A DNA stretch of 64,000 bases. Source: Veillonella nakazawae (GTDB lineage: Bacteria; Bacillota; Negativicutes; Veillonellales; Veillonellaceae). A model generated the notes under the pieces. The model was not told the origin of the DNA and did no database searches. It saw only the letters and a program-made list of their open reading frames with translations. Below, piece after piece: positions 6,776-16,715 of this stretch (the first letter of the stretch is position 1; each line of letters begins with the position of its first letter). The position numbers and the translations under genes were made by a program. The stretch covers positions 85,001-149,000 of the forward strand of contig NZ_AP022321.1 of assembly GCF_013393365.1 (NCBI RefSeq), in the 5' to 3' direction.

Positions 6776-8710
6776 ATGAATAAACGTGTATATGTGGCCA
6801 CAATGATGGCGTTACTTAGTATGAGTGTAAATGGTTATGCGGTAGATATGACAACTAATCAGAATCAAGAGTCGTCCAATGTAATCAATGTAACCGCCAA
6901 TCGCACAGCCCTCCTAGATTTGGACACACCTGTAGCGATGAATATAATTACACCTGAGGAGTTAAAAAATACTGGTGCTACCACTGCTTTTGATGCGGTG
7001 GCGACCGTACCAGGGGTAACAATAAATTCTTATGGTGCTGGCGGTGCCGATTTTGGTGGCATGGATAGCCGTACGAATATTCGAGGCCTTGACCGTGGTG
7101 CCCTTGTTCTTGTAAATGGCGTGCCTATGAACCTCAATGGCAAAGGTGGACTCGGCTCTATTCCTACGAGTGCCATAAAACGTATCGAAGTAGTGAAAGG
7201 AGCTGCTTCTACATTGTATGGTGCAGAGGCATTAGGTGGCGTTATTAATGTTATTACTAAGACTCCATCTACAGAGGGTGGCTCTGCTACGGTTGCCGTA
7301 GGTAATCGTGGGTCTAAACGTTTTGATGTGTCATACGGTACAGATAAATTCATCGTTGGTATCGATAGAAAATATTGGGGTACACAGGATCCATCCACAC
7401 CGATTCGCTACGACTATGCAGGTACTAAACACTACGATTACTATAGTACTCGCAACAAGGGCAATTCGTTGGGGCTCTTTATGAGTGGTAAGCTTTCAGA
7501 TAAGGTAACATTGAATTTTAATCGTGCTGAAAGTAAATCGTCCTTTGGTCTAATCAGTACGGAAACAAATCCGGTTAATCAAGCAAGACATTCTACGACG
7601 TATCATTATAAGGATGATCGCAATAATGCTTCCTTAATTTATAAGGACAAGGGTACTACAGGAACCTTGTTCTATAATGACCGTACGATGCGTGGTACGA
7701 GCCGGGTGCACAATACGTCCCAAGCTAAGGCAACTGAAACAAGCTATCGCGCACGTCAATATGGATTTGATGTACAGCATGAATGGGATTTTAGAGATGG
7801 TAAGGACTATTTAATCGCAGGTGTTACAGGTAAACAAGAAACCTATCATGCAACGGCTGTTCCTGTGTACATTCATCCTAAACGCAATAGTTATGCTGTG
7901 TATGGTAGTTATTCTTATGAAATTAACCCTAAATGGACATCCATTTTGGGCTTGCGTTACACCGTAATCGATGACCCAATCAAGGATCAACATGTGTTGA
8001 CCCCTCAATTCCAATTGTTGCACTCTATTAATAAACAATCCTCCATGTATGTGAACATAGGGAAAGCTTTTACAATGCCTAGTTTGAGCGATACATTCCG
8101 TAGCGTTAGCCGTCGGTATACAGCGGTAAGCAGTAAAAACCTCAAACCAGAAGAAGGTTGGAACTATGAAATTGGGTACAAGCGGATTAACAAAAAGGAT
8201 GATTGGAAGGTTGATGTGTTCTATATGGATTTCAAAAACTTCTTCCAATGGCAACCGGATGCAAATGGTCGACCTTTGGTGCGCGTAAATGGCGGGAAAT
8301 TCCGCAACGTGGGCATCGAAGCTGAATATGGTAGACGTTTATCCGACCGCCTCAAATGGAACGTGAGTGGTTCCTATTCTAATCCACGACAAAAGGAAAT
8401 GAATGAAACTTATTGGAAACAAGCGGCTCCTAAGTTACAGTTTACAACCGGCATTCGTTATGAAAGCCCAACCTGGGAAGCTGGTACATCCTTTAGCTTT
8501 GTTACCAAACGTTTGCGCAATCGTGATGGTGGCTTAAATCCTAATATTGCCCTTTGGAATGCGTATGTAGGTTATCATTTCAACAAGGATGCAACACTTC
8601 GTCTCGATGCTCGTAACTTGTTAGACCGTCATAACGTTATCACTAATGGGGATTATGAATACTGGGGAGACCCATTTACATATGAATTGAGTTATACACA
8701 AAAATTCTAA
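6776..8710 (+). CDS. TonB-dependent outer-membrane receptor (paralogue 1)
   Basis: A 644-residue receptor. It has a signal peptide (MNKRVYVATMMALLSMSVNG), then a TonB box-like stretch (VINVTANR) and a plug domain (about 40-165) with VNIRGLDRG and the IERIEVVKGAASTLYG-type motif. A 22-strand barrel ends in the aromatic YTQKF. NIGKAFTMPSLSDTF and NLKPEEGWNYEIGY match the FRAP/NPNL-like region common in haem and cobalamin/siderophore receptors. The GTG at 6764 is an alternative start; ATG 6776 has AGGGTGAT upstream. It is very similar along its whole length to the next gene, so the two arose by tandem duplication. The ligand is not proven. Confidence 0.92.
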   Translation: MNKRVYVATMMALLSMSVNGYAVDMTTNQNQESSNVINVTANRTALLDLDTPVAMNIITPEELKNTGATTAFDAVATVPGVTINSYGAGGADFGGMDSRTNIRGLDRGALVLVNGVPMNLNGKGGLGSIPTSAIKRIEVVKGAASTLYGAEALGGVINVITKTPSTEGGSATVAVGNRGSKRFDVSYGTDKFIVGIDRKYWGTQDPSTPIRYDYAGTKHYDYYSTRNKGNSLGLFMSGKLSDKVTLNFNRAESKSSFGLISTETNPVNQARHSTTYHYKDDRNNASLIYKDKGTTGTLFYNDRTMRGTSRVHNTSQAKATETSYRARQYGFDVQHEWDFRDGKDYLIAGVTGKQETYHATAVPVYIHPKRNSYAVYGSYSYEINPKWTSILGLRYTVIDDPIKDQHVLTPQFQLLHSINKQSSMYVNIGKAFTMPSLSDTFRSVSRRYTAVSSKNLKPEEGWNYEIGYKRINKKDDWKVDVFYMDFKNFFQWQPDANGRPLVRVNGGKFRNVGIEAEYGRRLSDRLKWNVSGSYSNPRQKEMNETYWKQAAPKLQFTTGIRYESPTWEAGTSFSFVTKRLRNRDGGLNPNIALWNAYVGYHFNKDATLRLDARNLLDRHNVITNGDYEYWGDPFTYELSYTQKF

Positions 8711-8843
8711 TATTTATTTATAGAGACTTATATAAAATCCAGTACTAATAGGGGGTATGGGTTTTGTGCAGTCCTTTTAAGTGTGTAATAATACAATTAT
8801 GTAGTTTTTATGAATAATTAGTGTGTATTACGAGGGATTTGTT

Positions 8844-10829
8844 ATGAACAATCTTAAGAAACGACGGACTTCTGTACTTATAGGATTGGCTTTGATGGGA
8901 TTATCTGTGCATGCATATGCAGTGGATGTAACGGCTGCCACAGATACTCCTACTACGGTAGCATCTACTGAAGCAAATGGCGCATCTGAAAGTCATGTCA
9001 TTAATGTAACAGCAAATCGCATGGCTCTTTTAGATTTAGATACGCCGGCAGCGATGGATGTTATTACGGACAAAGATATCATGAATAGCGGTGCTAAAAA
9101 TGCCTTTGATGCGGTGAACATGGTGCCTGGTATTACATCTTTCTCCTATGGTGCATCTGGTCTTGAATATGGGGCTATGGATAGCCGTGTGAATATCCGT
9201 GGCCTTGAACGGGGATCCTTGATTCTCATGAATGGGGTACCGATGAACCTCAATGGCAAGGGCGGCCTTAGTTCTATTCCGACTAGCTCTATTGAACGCA
9301 TTGAAGTATTAAAAGGTGCGGCCTCTGCTTTATATGGTTCTGATGCGATGAGTGGTGTTATCAATGTAATTACTAAGACTCCAAGTAAAGAAGGGGGCTC
9401 TGCTACGGTAGGTTTTGGTAATATGGGGCGCCAAACTTATAAAATTAACTATGGCACGCCTCGCTTCTTAATTGGTGTGGAACGTAACTTCTTTGGTGCT
9501 CAAGATCCAGAAACCCCTATTCGCTCCGATATCGGTGCTTATGCTAGGGGCTATGAATATTATACAGCTCGTAACAAAGGGAATTCCTTAGGTGTATTTA
9601 TGAGCGGTAAATTAAATGATAAGTTGACTTTGAACTTTAGCCGTTTTGAAGGTAATTCTTCTTTTGGACAGTTGAGTACAGAAACGAATCCTATTAAGCA
9701 AAAGCTTCACTCTACAACATATGCTTATAAAGATACTAAAAATAATGCGTCTTTAGTTTATAAAGATGGCAATACTACAGGTACAATCTTCTACAATGAT
9801 AGAGATTTGTATGGTAAAAGTCGCATACATAGCAAAAAGACATATACGTTGAGTGATAACAACTATATTGCTCGACAATATGGTTTCGATGTGCAACATG
9901 AATGGGACTTCCGCGGTGGCAAGGACTATTTCATTGCAGGTGTACTTGGTAAACGCGAAACATATCGCACTACATCTGGTCCATACTATGGAAATCCACA
10001 TCGCAATAGTTATGCCATTTATGGTACATACTCCTATCAAATCAATCCTAAATGGACTAGTATTTTAGGCTTGCGTTATTCGGATATTAAAGACCCTGTG
10101 AAAAATCAACGCGTATTGATTCCTCAGTTCCAATTAGAACATCGTATTAACAAGGAATCATCCATGTACATAAATGCTGGTAAAGCCTTTAGAATGCCGA
10201 ACTTAAGCGATACTTTCAAGAAAATTAATAAAGGCTATGCCTCTGTTAGTGGACGTAATTTGAAACCTGAAGAAGGTTGGAATTACGAATTAGGCTATAA
10301 ACACATTACTAACAAAGATAGCTGGAAAGTAGCGCTCTTCTATATGGACTTTAAAAACTTCTTCTCTTGGAAGCCAGATAGCAATGGTAAAAACACGATT
10401 CGCGTAAACGGTGGTCGCTATAGAAATGTCGGTATCGAAGCCCAATATGGTCGTAAATTAACAGATCACTTAAAAATGACTGTGGGTGCATCGTATTCTA
10501 ATCCAAAACAACGAGAAATCGATAAGACCTATTGGAAACAAGCAAATCCAAAATTACAATTTACAGGAGGCATCCATTATACAAGTCCAAAATGGACAGC
10601 TGGTTCTAGCCTTAACTTTGTCACAAAACGGATGAAGAACCGCGATGGTGGAACAAATCCAAATCTCGTAGCTTGGAATGCATACGTAGGCTATCAGTTC
10701 AATGAAAACTCATCCTTGCGGCTAGATGCACGTAACTTGTTAAACCGTCATAATGTTATTTCAAACGGCGACTGGGAATACTGGGATGAACCATTTAATT
10801 ACCAACTTAGCTATACTCAAAAATTCTAG
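8844..10829 (+). CDS. TonB-dependent outer-membrane receptor (paralogue 2)
   Basis: A 661-residue receptor with a signal peptide ending near HAYAVD, a TonB box region VINVTANR, a plug with VNIRGLERGSLILMNGVPMN and IERIEVLKGAASALYG, and a beta barrel ending SYTQKF. It shares long identical segments with the preceding receptor (SIPTS, GVINVITKTPS, KPEEGWNYE, DARNLL), but the N-terminal linker and several extracellular loops differ, as expected if ligand specificity diverged. The ATG at 8844 is preceded by CGAGGGA; an in-frame GTG 21 nt upstream is less likely. It sits 43 nt before a lipoprotein gene of an ABC importer. Confidence 0.92.
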   Translation: MNNLKKRRTSVLIGLALMGLSVHAYAVDVTAATDTPTTVASTEANGASESHVINVTANRMALLDLDTPAAMDVITDKDIMNSGAKNAFDAVNMVPGITSFSYGASGLEYGAMDSRVNIRGLERGSLILMNGVPMNLNGKGGLSSIPTSSIERIEVLKGAASALYGSDAMSGVINVITKTPSKEGGSATVGFGNMGRQTYKINYGTPRFLIGVERNFFGAQDPETPIRSDIGAYARGYEYYTARNKGNSLGVFMSGKLNDKLTLNFSRFEGNSSFGQLSTETNPIKQKLHSTTYAYKDTKNNASLVYKDGNTTGTIFYNDRDLYGKSRIHSKKTYTLSDNNYIARQYGFDVQHEWDFRGGKDYFIAGVLGKRETYRTTSGPYYGNPHRNSYAIYGTYSYQINPKWTSILGLRYSDIKDPVKNQRVLIPQFQLEHRINKESSMYINAGKAFRMPNLSDTFKKINKGYASVSGRNLKPEEGWNYELGYKHITNKDSWKVALFYMDFKNFFSWKPDSNGKNTIRVNGGRYRNVGIEAQYGRKLTDHLKMTVGASYSNPKQREIDKTYWKQANPKLQFTGGIHYTSPKWTAGSSLNFVTKRMKNRDGGTNPNLVAWNAYVGYQFNENSSLRLDARNLLNRHNVISNGDWEYWDEPFNYQLSYTQKF

Positions 10830-10872
10830 TCTTTATGTAATCACTAATTAGAACTATACAAGGAGTATCATC

Positions 10873-11826
10873 ATGAACAAGAAAATTGGATTTTTCATAT
10901 GTTTGATGATACTCCTTTGTGTATGTTTAACAGGTTGTGGACCTCAATCTGAGGATGGCGTAACACCATATATTCGCTATGTTGACAGTCATGATGGCGT
11001 TCAAGTTGCTGTTCCAGAGCATCCAAAACGGATTTTATCACTGTCTTCTGCGTTCGACACAATTTTACTAGGACTTATAGAACCAGAACGTTTAGTAGGC
11101 ATTAATAAATTGTCTACCTATGAGGAATATTCGCTAGAGGCAAAGCGCGCAAAGCTGGTAAAACCAGTGTTGAGTTCGTATCCTTTGGAGAAAATCATAG
11201 CCTTGAAACCGGATCTTGTTATAGCACCAGATTATATATCGGCTGATGTTATCTATGGCTTACGGCACATGGGTATAGCCACTGTTGTGGTACCTACCCC
11301 TTCTACGGTGGACGGAGTGATTCAGAATGTGATGGATATTGCTCATGTTATCGGCGAAGATGAAAAGGGTAGCTTTTACATTCGGAAGATTCATCGTGAA
11401 ATAGATGAAATAAAGCACCTAGGAGAATCTATTCCAATTGAGCAGCGCAAGACGGTTCTCTTTGTATCATCTATGGACGGATATACGGGAACAGGAAGCC
11501 TTTTTGATGATATGTGTCACTATATGAGTATCTATAATGCACCTGATAGGATTGGCTTACCACCACGAATACCCTTTGGGGAGGAACGGGTGATAGCCAT
11601 GAATCCAGACTATATTTTTATTCCTTCCTATAAGGGAATGGACAAGAATTTGGCGGATCGATATTTACTAAATCCAGCCTTTCAAAATTTGCCGGCTATA
11701 CGTGAGAACCGTGTTAAGCCATTACCGGCAGCTTATTTATATACTATGAATCAGCATATTGGCGAAGCGATGCTCGCCATCATGCATACTGTATATCCTC
11801 AGTTAGAAAGGAATTCTCATGACTAA
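10873..11826 (+). CDS. ABC transporter substrate-binding lipoprotein, metal-chelate type (BtuF/FepB-like)
   Basis: A 317-residue lipoprotein: the lipobox LTGC follows a hydrophobic leader, so the mature protein starts at Cys22. It has the two-lobe helical-backbone fold of cluster A-II binding proteins, with the diagnostic PKRILSLSSAFDTILLGLIE, KPDLVIAPDYIS and MNPDYIFIPSY segments and a C-terminal VKPLPAAYLYTMNQHIGEA. Such proteins carry cobalamin, haem or ferric siderophores to a FecCD permease. It overlaps the permease gene by 8 nt. The ligand cannot be told from the sequence. Confidence 0.88.
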   Translation: MNKKIGFFICLMILLCVCLTGCGPQSEDGVTPYIRYVDSHDGVQVAVPEHPKRILSLSSAFDTILLGLIEPERLVGINKLSTYEEYSLEAKRAKLVKPVLSSYPLEKIIALKPDLVIAPDYISADVIYGLRHMGIATVVVPTPSTVDGVIQNVMDIAHVIGEDEKGSFYIRKIHREIDEIKHLGESIPIEQRKTVLFVSSMDGYTGTGSLFDDMCHYMSIYNAPDRIGLPPRIPFGEERVIAMNPDYIFIPSYKGMDKNLADRYLLNPAFQNLPAIRENRVKPLPAAYLYTMNQHIGEAMLAIMHTVYPQLERNSHD

Positions 11827-12856
11827 AGAGAAGCAACGAATCATGGCAATTATTCTAATTGGGGTATTGCTATGTATTGTGAGTCTATTGGCACTCCACG
11901 TAGGAACTATCATGATTCCTATCGGTGGCGGTGTACAAAGTATTTTAAATGGTATGGGCTTACCTGTGAATTTTACGGAGCCTATTACAGCTGAACAAGA
12001 GGCCGTATTATGGTTTATCCGCATGCCGCGCCTCATTATAGGCCTACTCGTAGGCGGTGCATTGGCGCTAGCTGGCGCCGTTATGCAAGGTGTTTTCTCC
12101 AATCCACTGGCGGACCCAGGTATTATGGGCGTTTCCGCAGGGGCATCTCTCGGTGCAGTTATCGCCATCGCCCTTGGTGTAACATCTCTTGGCATGTTTT
12201 ACATGCCTGCCTTTGCCTTCGTAGGAGCCTTTGTATCTGTTGGGATTACTATATTGTTAACATGGCGTAATAACAAGCTCGATACGACCACCTTGTTGCT
12301 TGCTGGTGTAGCTGTTAGTATGCTGCTCGGTGCTTTCACATCGGGCATTTTGACTATGATTAATGAATACCGCTTGCGTGAATTCCTATTTTGGATGGTG
12401 GGTGGACTTGATTTTCGTCGCTGGGACCACGTTCTACTAGCGGTGGGGCCTATCATGACGGGCAGCGTTATATTAATGATGCTCGGTCGTCATCTGAATG
12501 TACTCGTTCTCGGCGATACAGAGGCGCGTGCCTTGGGTTTGCCTGTTATGGTGTATCGCATGCTATTCCTGTTTTTGGCATCTGTCGTTACTGCTACTGC
12601 GGTGTGCGTCAGTGGTTCCATTGGCTTTGTTGGCCTTGTAGTACCGCATATTGTGCGTCTTTTGGTGGGACCTGACCATCGCCTATTATTGCCTATGGCA
12701 GCTGTGGGTGGGGCGCTTTTCCTCGTGTTCTGTGATACCTTAGGTCGCGTTATTGCTCAGCCAGTTGAGATTCGCGTAGGTATTATGACAGCGATCTTAG
12801 GGGCACCGTATTTCTTATATTTACTTCATCGCTTGCGTAGTAAAGGAGGGGCCTAA
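11819..12856 (+). CDS. FecCD/BtuC-type ABC transporter permease
   Basis: A 345-residue protein with about ten membrane helices of the FecCD family. It carries the characteristic RMPRLIIGLLVGGALALAGA, QGVFSNPLADPGIMGVSAGA, and GSIGFVGLVVPHIVRLLVGPDHRLLLP motifs, the last contacting the ATPase. It transports cobalamin, haem or siderophore complexes through the inner membrane. It is translationally coupled to both neighbours: its start overlaps the lipoprotein stop and its last base is the first of the ATPase start. Confidence 0.93.
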   Translation: MTKEKQRIMAIILIGVLLCIVSLLALHVGTIMIPIGGGVQSILNGMGLPVNFTEPITAEQEAVLWFIRMPRLIIGLLVGGALALAGAVMQGVFSNPLADPGIMGVSAGASLGAVIAIALGVTSLGMFYMPAFAFVGAFVSVGITILLTWRNNKLDTTTLLLAGVAVSMLLGAFTSGILTMINEYRLREFLFWMVGGLDFRRWDHVLLAVGPIMTGSVILMMLGRHLNVLVLGDTEARALGLPVMVYRMLFLFLASVVTATAVCVSGSIGFVGLVVPHIVRLLVGPDHRLLLPMAAVGGALFLVFCDTLGRVIAQPVEIRVGIMTAILGAPYFLYLLHRLRSKGGA

Positions 12857-13701
12857 TGAAACTAGATGTTCAATCTCTATCCGTTACGTTAGGGGAAAAC
12901 ACTATTCTAAAGGATGCATCCTTCTCTATTGATAGTGGTGAGTTCGTTGGTATTATCGGACCTAATGGCTCTGGTAAAACAACGTTGTTAAAAGCATTGC
13001 GTGGCCTTTATCCTACATCTGGTGGAGATGTTTTGTGGGATGGTAAAAGCATCTCTTCTTTGAGCGACAAGGAAATCGCTCATCATGTGGCGTATATGCA
13101 ACAGTCTGTAAATGTTTCCTTCGATTATGAAGCTATCGATATTGTGATGACCGCTCGTTATCCTTATTTGAAATGGTGGGAACAAGAAGGCCCTGAAGAT
13201 AAGGTTATCGTTGAACAGGCTATGAAAGAGGTAGGCGTTTATCATCTGCGGAATCGTTCTGTACAATCTTTGAGTGGTGGTGAACGACAACGGGTATTCT
13301 TGGCTAAGGCTTTGGCACAACAAACAGAGGTGCTATTGCTTGATGAGCCGACGGCGGCCCTCGATTTAGTGTACGCCGATGATATTTTCCATGAAGGTCG
13401 TCGATTATGCGATGAAGGAAAAACGATTTTAATCGTAGTTCATGATTTAGAACTAGCTGCTAAATACTGTACTAAGCTCGTCCTAGTTAGCGATGGTCAT
13501 ATCATCGATGTAGGTACGCCAAGAGAAGTATTGACTGCGGATAACTTACGAGCCGCATTCCATCTATCAGCTGCAGTCTATGACGATCCGTACTTTAAAC
13601 AACAACGTATCTTTGTATTCCCTAAGGGAACTACGGATATTGAGGAATATAAACAGACAAATGCTAGCGGCACAATGTCTATCGATCCACACCTGAAATA
13701 G
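12856..13701 (+). CDS. ABC transporter ATPase, iron/haem/cobalamin type
   Basis: A 281-residue nucleotide-binding subunit: Walker A GPNGSGKTT near residue 36, Q-loop AYMQQ, signature LSGGERQRV, Walker B LLLDEPTAALD, and the switch histidine in VVHDLELA. The family is FepC/BtuD/HmuV. The C-terminal extension of about 30 residues (DPYFKQQRIFVFPKGTTD) is longer than the minimum but common in this group. With the lipoprotein and permease just upstream it makes a complete importer. Confidence 0.93.
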   Translation: MKLDVQSLSVTLGENTILKDASFSIDSGEFVGIIGPNGSGKTTLLKALRGLYPTSGGDVLWDGKSISSLSDKEIAHHVAYMQQSVNVSFDYEAIDIVMTARYPYLKWWEQEGPEDKVIVEQAMKEVGVYHLRNRSVQSLSGGERQRVFLAKALAQQTEVLLLDEPTAALDLVYADDIFHEGRRLCDEGKTILIVVHDLELAAKYCTKLVLVSDGHIIDVGTPREVLTADNLRAAFHLSAAVYDDPYFKQQRIFVFPKGTTDIEEYKQTNASGTMSIDPHLK

Positions 13702-13779
13702 ATATAGGGCTGCCTATGGATAGGTCCGCACATTTCCTGTTTATCTCTATATATTGCTATTCCGAATGAGGTCAGGCTT

Positions 13780-14709
13780 ATGTTATATCCATTTACTGCT
13801 ATTGTTGGTCAAGAAGAAATGAAATTGGCCCTTTTACTGAATGCTATCAATCCATCCATTGGTGGTGTCTTAATCGAAGGTGAAAAGGGCACAGCAAAGT
13901 CCACAGCTGTACGTGCACTGGCGAGCCTTTTACCTCCTATGGAAGAAAGTGCTTCGGCCATGACCGTTGTGGAGTTGCCTATTAATGCTACAGAGGATCG
14001 TGTTGTGGGGTCTATTAACTTAGAGAAGGCCTTACAAGAAGGGGTAAAAGCCTTTGAACCAGGTATTTTACAAGCAGCACATCAAAATATTCTCTATGTA
14101 GATGAGGTTAATCTCTTGGATGACCATATTGTAGATATCTTACTAGATGTAGCGGCAATGGGCGTGAATACGGTGGAACGGGAAGGGGTAAGCCATTCTC
14201 ATCCATCTCGATTCATTCTCGTAGGAACCATGAACCCTGAAGAGGGGGACCTTAGACCACAGCTATTAGACCGTTTTGGTTTATCTGTTATGGTTTGTGG
14301 TGAGCAAGATCCAGCACAGCGTATGGATGTTATCAAGCGACGTCTAACCTTTGGGGACAATCCCGCAGAATTCGTGGATACCTATAAGGAATCGGAACGA
14401 GCTTTGCATGAGCGCTTGTTAGAGTCTCGTAAGCTATTACCAACTATTATCCCCTCTGATGATATTCTCCTCAAAATCGCTAGTATCAGTATCGGCGTTG
14501 GCGTCGATGGACATCGTCCAGATATTACGATGATGCATACGGCTCGCGCTCACGCTGCCTTTCATGGTCGCTCACACATCATAGATGACGATATTAAGGT
14601 GGCTGCAAGATTGACGTTAAAACATCGTATGCGAAGATTACCTTTTGAGGAGCAAGGTCACGATGTAGACCGCATCGATACAGTGGTATCTGCGGTACTT
14701 GAGGGATAG
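13780..14709 (+). CDS. Magnesium/cobalt chelatase ATPase subunit, ChlI/BchI type
   Basis: A 309-residue AAA+ ATPase of the ChlI/BchI family: Walker [10 protein letters not shown] at about residue 35, the insertion with [12 protein letters not shown], Walker [15 protein letters not shown], sensor [20 protein letters not shown] with its arginine finger, and a C-terminal helical lid. ChlI hexamers work with a D subunit and a large H/CobN catalytic subunit to drive metal movement in a tetrapyrrole at the cost of ATP. Both partners follow within 4 nt. It lies 78 nt after the ABC ATPase. Confidence 0.92.
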   Translation: MLYPFTAIVGQEEMKLALLLNAINPSIGGVLIEGEKGTAKSTAVRALASLLPPMEESASAMTVVELPINATEDRVVGSINLEKALQEGVKAFEPGILQAAHQNILYVDEVNLLDDHIVDILLDVAAMGVNTVEREGVSHSHPSRFILVGTMNPEEGDLRPQLLDRFGLSVMVCGEQDPAQRMDVIKRRLTFGDNPAEFVDTYKESERALHERLLESRKLLPTIIPSDDILLKIASISIGVGVDGHRPDITMMHTARAHAAFHGRSHIIDDDIKVAARLTLKHRMRRLPFEEQGHDVDRIDTVVSAVLEG

Positions 14710-14711
14710 CT

Positions 14712-16712
14712 ATGGATACATCTGTACAAGAGGCTCTTAAAATAGGCCTCGTAAATGACCAGATTCATAGTGTTGTTATTTCTGGTGGTACTGGTGTTGG
14801 TAAAAGCTTTTTAGTTCGTCAGTGCCTCGAGAAATGGCATATTCCGTATCGGCTTATTCCTGTGTATATAGATAACTCGCAACTACAAGAGACTATCGAC
14901 TTTGAAGCGTCTCTGCAACAAGGTCAGATGGTGATGAACGCAGGTTTATTAGATGATCCGCACACGCGATGTTGGCTCCTAGATGATGGTCACGTTCTAT
15001 CCCCAGAAGTGCGCCACGCCTTATTAGTGGAGGCAAAACAACGTCATATCTTGCTGATCATGACGATAAACCATGAGGATAGAACTTTAACTGACGCGGA
15101 ATGGGAACTCGTCGATGTGCATGTAGCTATGGAACGAGCATCCTTGGAATCAAGGGTAGCGGTGTTACAACAAATTCGAGATGAAATTTCTTGCGTAGAG
15201 ACTGTGTTACCTTTAACCGAAGCGGATGCATCTGACGTTCTAGTTAGCTTAATCGACAATAAGCGGATTTCAGCGATTGCTACACCTGATGCAATGATGT
15301 CTCTTGCCGTATCCTATGCACTTAAAGCGCATACCGTAGGTCATGGCGCAGAATATGTGTTGTTACAAGTTATGAAGTCCTTAGCTCTTCTAGAAGGCTG
15401 TTCCTATTGTAAGCCTCGTCATGCAGAATTAGCGGCGCTATATGTACTGCCACATCGTATGAAAAAGGCTGAAATACCAGAATCACAGCCATCACCAGGT
15501 GAAAATTCCAGTAGCACCAGTGAGCAAGATTGCACTCAAAGTAATGATACCTCTGATTCAATGGATTCCGATGTATCAAATGACTGTGAACAGGATGATA
15601 GTAATAGGGATGAGCTATATCCTAATGAATCAAATCCTAACGAATCAAATGCTAATGATGCAGATGATACTAATATAGATTCTGCTGAAGATGATGATGC
15701 TGATTCAAGTGAAGCTAATGGCAGTAGCAATTCCTCAGAGTCTAAAGACCAACTAAGAGATAATGCTACTAATGATATGGGCGATATATGTGACCAGCTA
15801 TCTTCTTTATGTTTACCAGATACTGTTGCCCGTATAGCTAACCAATTATTCCAATGGAAACTAGAATCTTCTAAAACAGTAGACCGTCAGTATCGCAAGG
15901 GCTCAGGTCGTCGACTCATGACTAAGACAAAAGATACGAGAGGGCGCATGATTCGAGCTTATCAGGATGAAAAGGCCCTAGAGGACTTGGCGCTAGTAGA
16001 CACGTTGCGAGCGGCAGCGCCGTATCAACGATTGCGGGCTGCTACTAAAATGGAACAAGAAAAGCTATCTACTCAGTCCCAGCAATTAGAGCATCAAAGC
16101 AGCAAGGGATTATCTATAGTGATAAAGCCTCAAGATTATCGCCGCAAGGCTCGGGAAAAGCGCGTTGGCGCGTATCAACTATTCGTGGTGGATGCGAGCG
16201 GTTCTATGGCGGCGCGTCATCGCATGGAGGCCACTAAAGCAGCTATTCTCAGTCTCTTGCGAGATTCTTATATCCACCGTGATTCGGTAGGGCTTATTGC
16301 GTTCCGCAAGGAGTCGGCAGAGGTATTATTGCCGTTCACGCGCAGCGTGGAGCGAGCAGAGCGACTGTTAGCCTCTATGCCTACAGGCGGTAAAACGCCA
16401 TTAGCTCACGCTTTACGAATGGCCTACACCATGTGCGATAGATTGTTGCGTGCCCATCGGGCGGAACGAATTCAGATTATATGTATCACCGATGGTCGAG
16501 CTACGTCGGGTTATTCTGAGGACCCTGTAGCGGAGTCCAAGCAATGGGCTCGTATCCTTGGTACTTTGCCTGTAGATTGTATTGTTATCGACACGGAAAC
16601 GGGTTTTATCAAACTAGGCCTGGCTAAAGAATTATGTAAATTGATGAATGGCAGTTATTATGCTATGGATACTATTTCGGCAGATCGTATTTTGCGCGTA
16701 TCGCGGAGGTAA
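14712..16712 (+). CDS. Chelatase subunit D: AAA+ and VWA domains (ChlD/BchD-like)
   Basis: A 666-residue two-domain protein. The N-terminal AAA-like module (about 1-250) has Walker A SGGTGVGKSF and a weak Walker B region WLLDDGH. A very acidic Asp/Glu/Asn/Ser linker (about 260-355) follows, then a VWA domain (about 485-666) with the MIDAS motif DASGSMAARHRM, TGGKTP and CITDGRATSG. This is the order of ChlD/BchD, the scaffold between the ATPase ring and the catalytic subunit. The linker contains short NES/NPNES repeats and is poorly conserved in general. It starts 2 nt after the I subunit and ends 3 nt before the CobN-like gene. Confidence 0.9.
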   Translation: MDTSVQEALKIGLVNDQIHSVVISGGTGVGKSFLVRQCLEKWHIPYRLIPVYIDNSQLQETIDFEASLQQGQMVMNAGLLDDPHTRCWLLDDGHVLSPEVRHALLVEAKQRHILLIMTINHEDRTLTDAEWELVDVHVAMERASLESRVAVLQQIRDEISCVETVLPLTEADASDVLVSLIDNKRISAIATPDAMMSLAVSYALKAHTVGHGAEYVLLQVMKSLALLEGCSYCKPRHAELAALYVLPHRMKKAEIPESQPSPGENSSSTSEQDCTQSNDTSDSMDSDVSNDCEQDDSNRDELYPNESNPNESNANDADDTNIDSAEDDDADSSEANGSSNSSESKDQLRDNATNDMGDICDQLSSLCLPDTVARIANQLFQWKLESSKTVDRQYRKGSGRRLMTKTKDTRGRMIRAYQDEKALEDLALVDTLRAAAPYQRLRAATKMEQEKLSTQSQQLEHQSSKGLSIVIKPQDYRRKAREKRVGAYQLFVVDASGSMAARHRMEATKAAILSLLRDSYIHRDSVGLIAFRKESAEVLLPFTRSVERAERLLASMPTGGKTPLAHALRMAYTMCDRLLRAHRAERIQIICITDGRATSGYSEDPVAESKQWARILGTLPVDCIVIDTETGFIKLGLAKELCKLMNGSYYAMDTISADRILRVSRR

Positions 16713-16715
16713 ATC

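Noticed and set aside
10830..10872. Cobalamin riboswitch before the ABC importer or receptors
   Set aside because: I searched the leaders at 4570-4850, 6611-6775, 8711-8843 and 21253-21275 for a B12-box-like motif and saw none; most gaps are too short to hold one.
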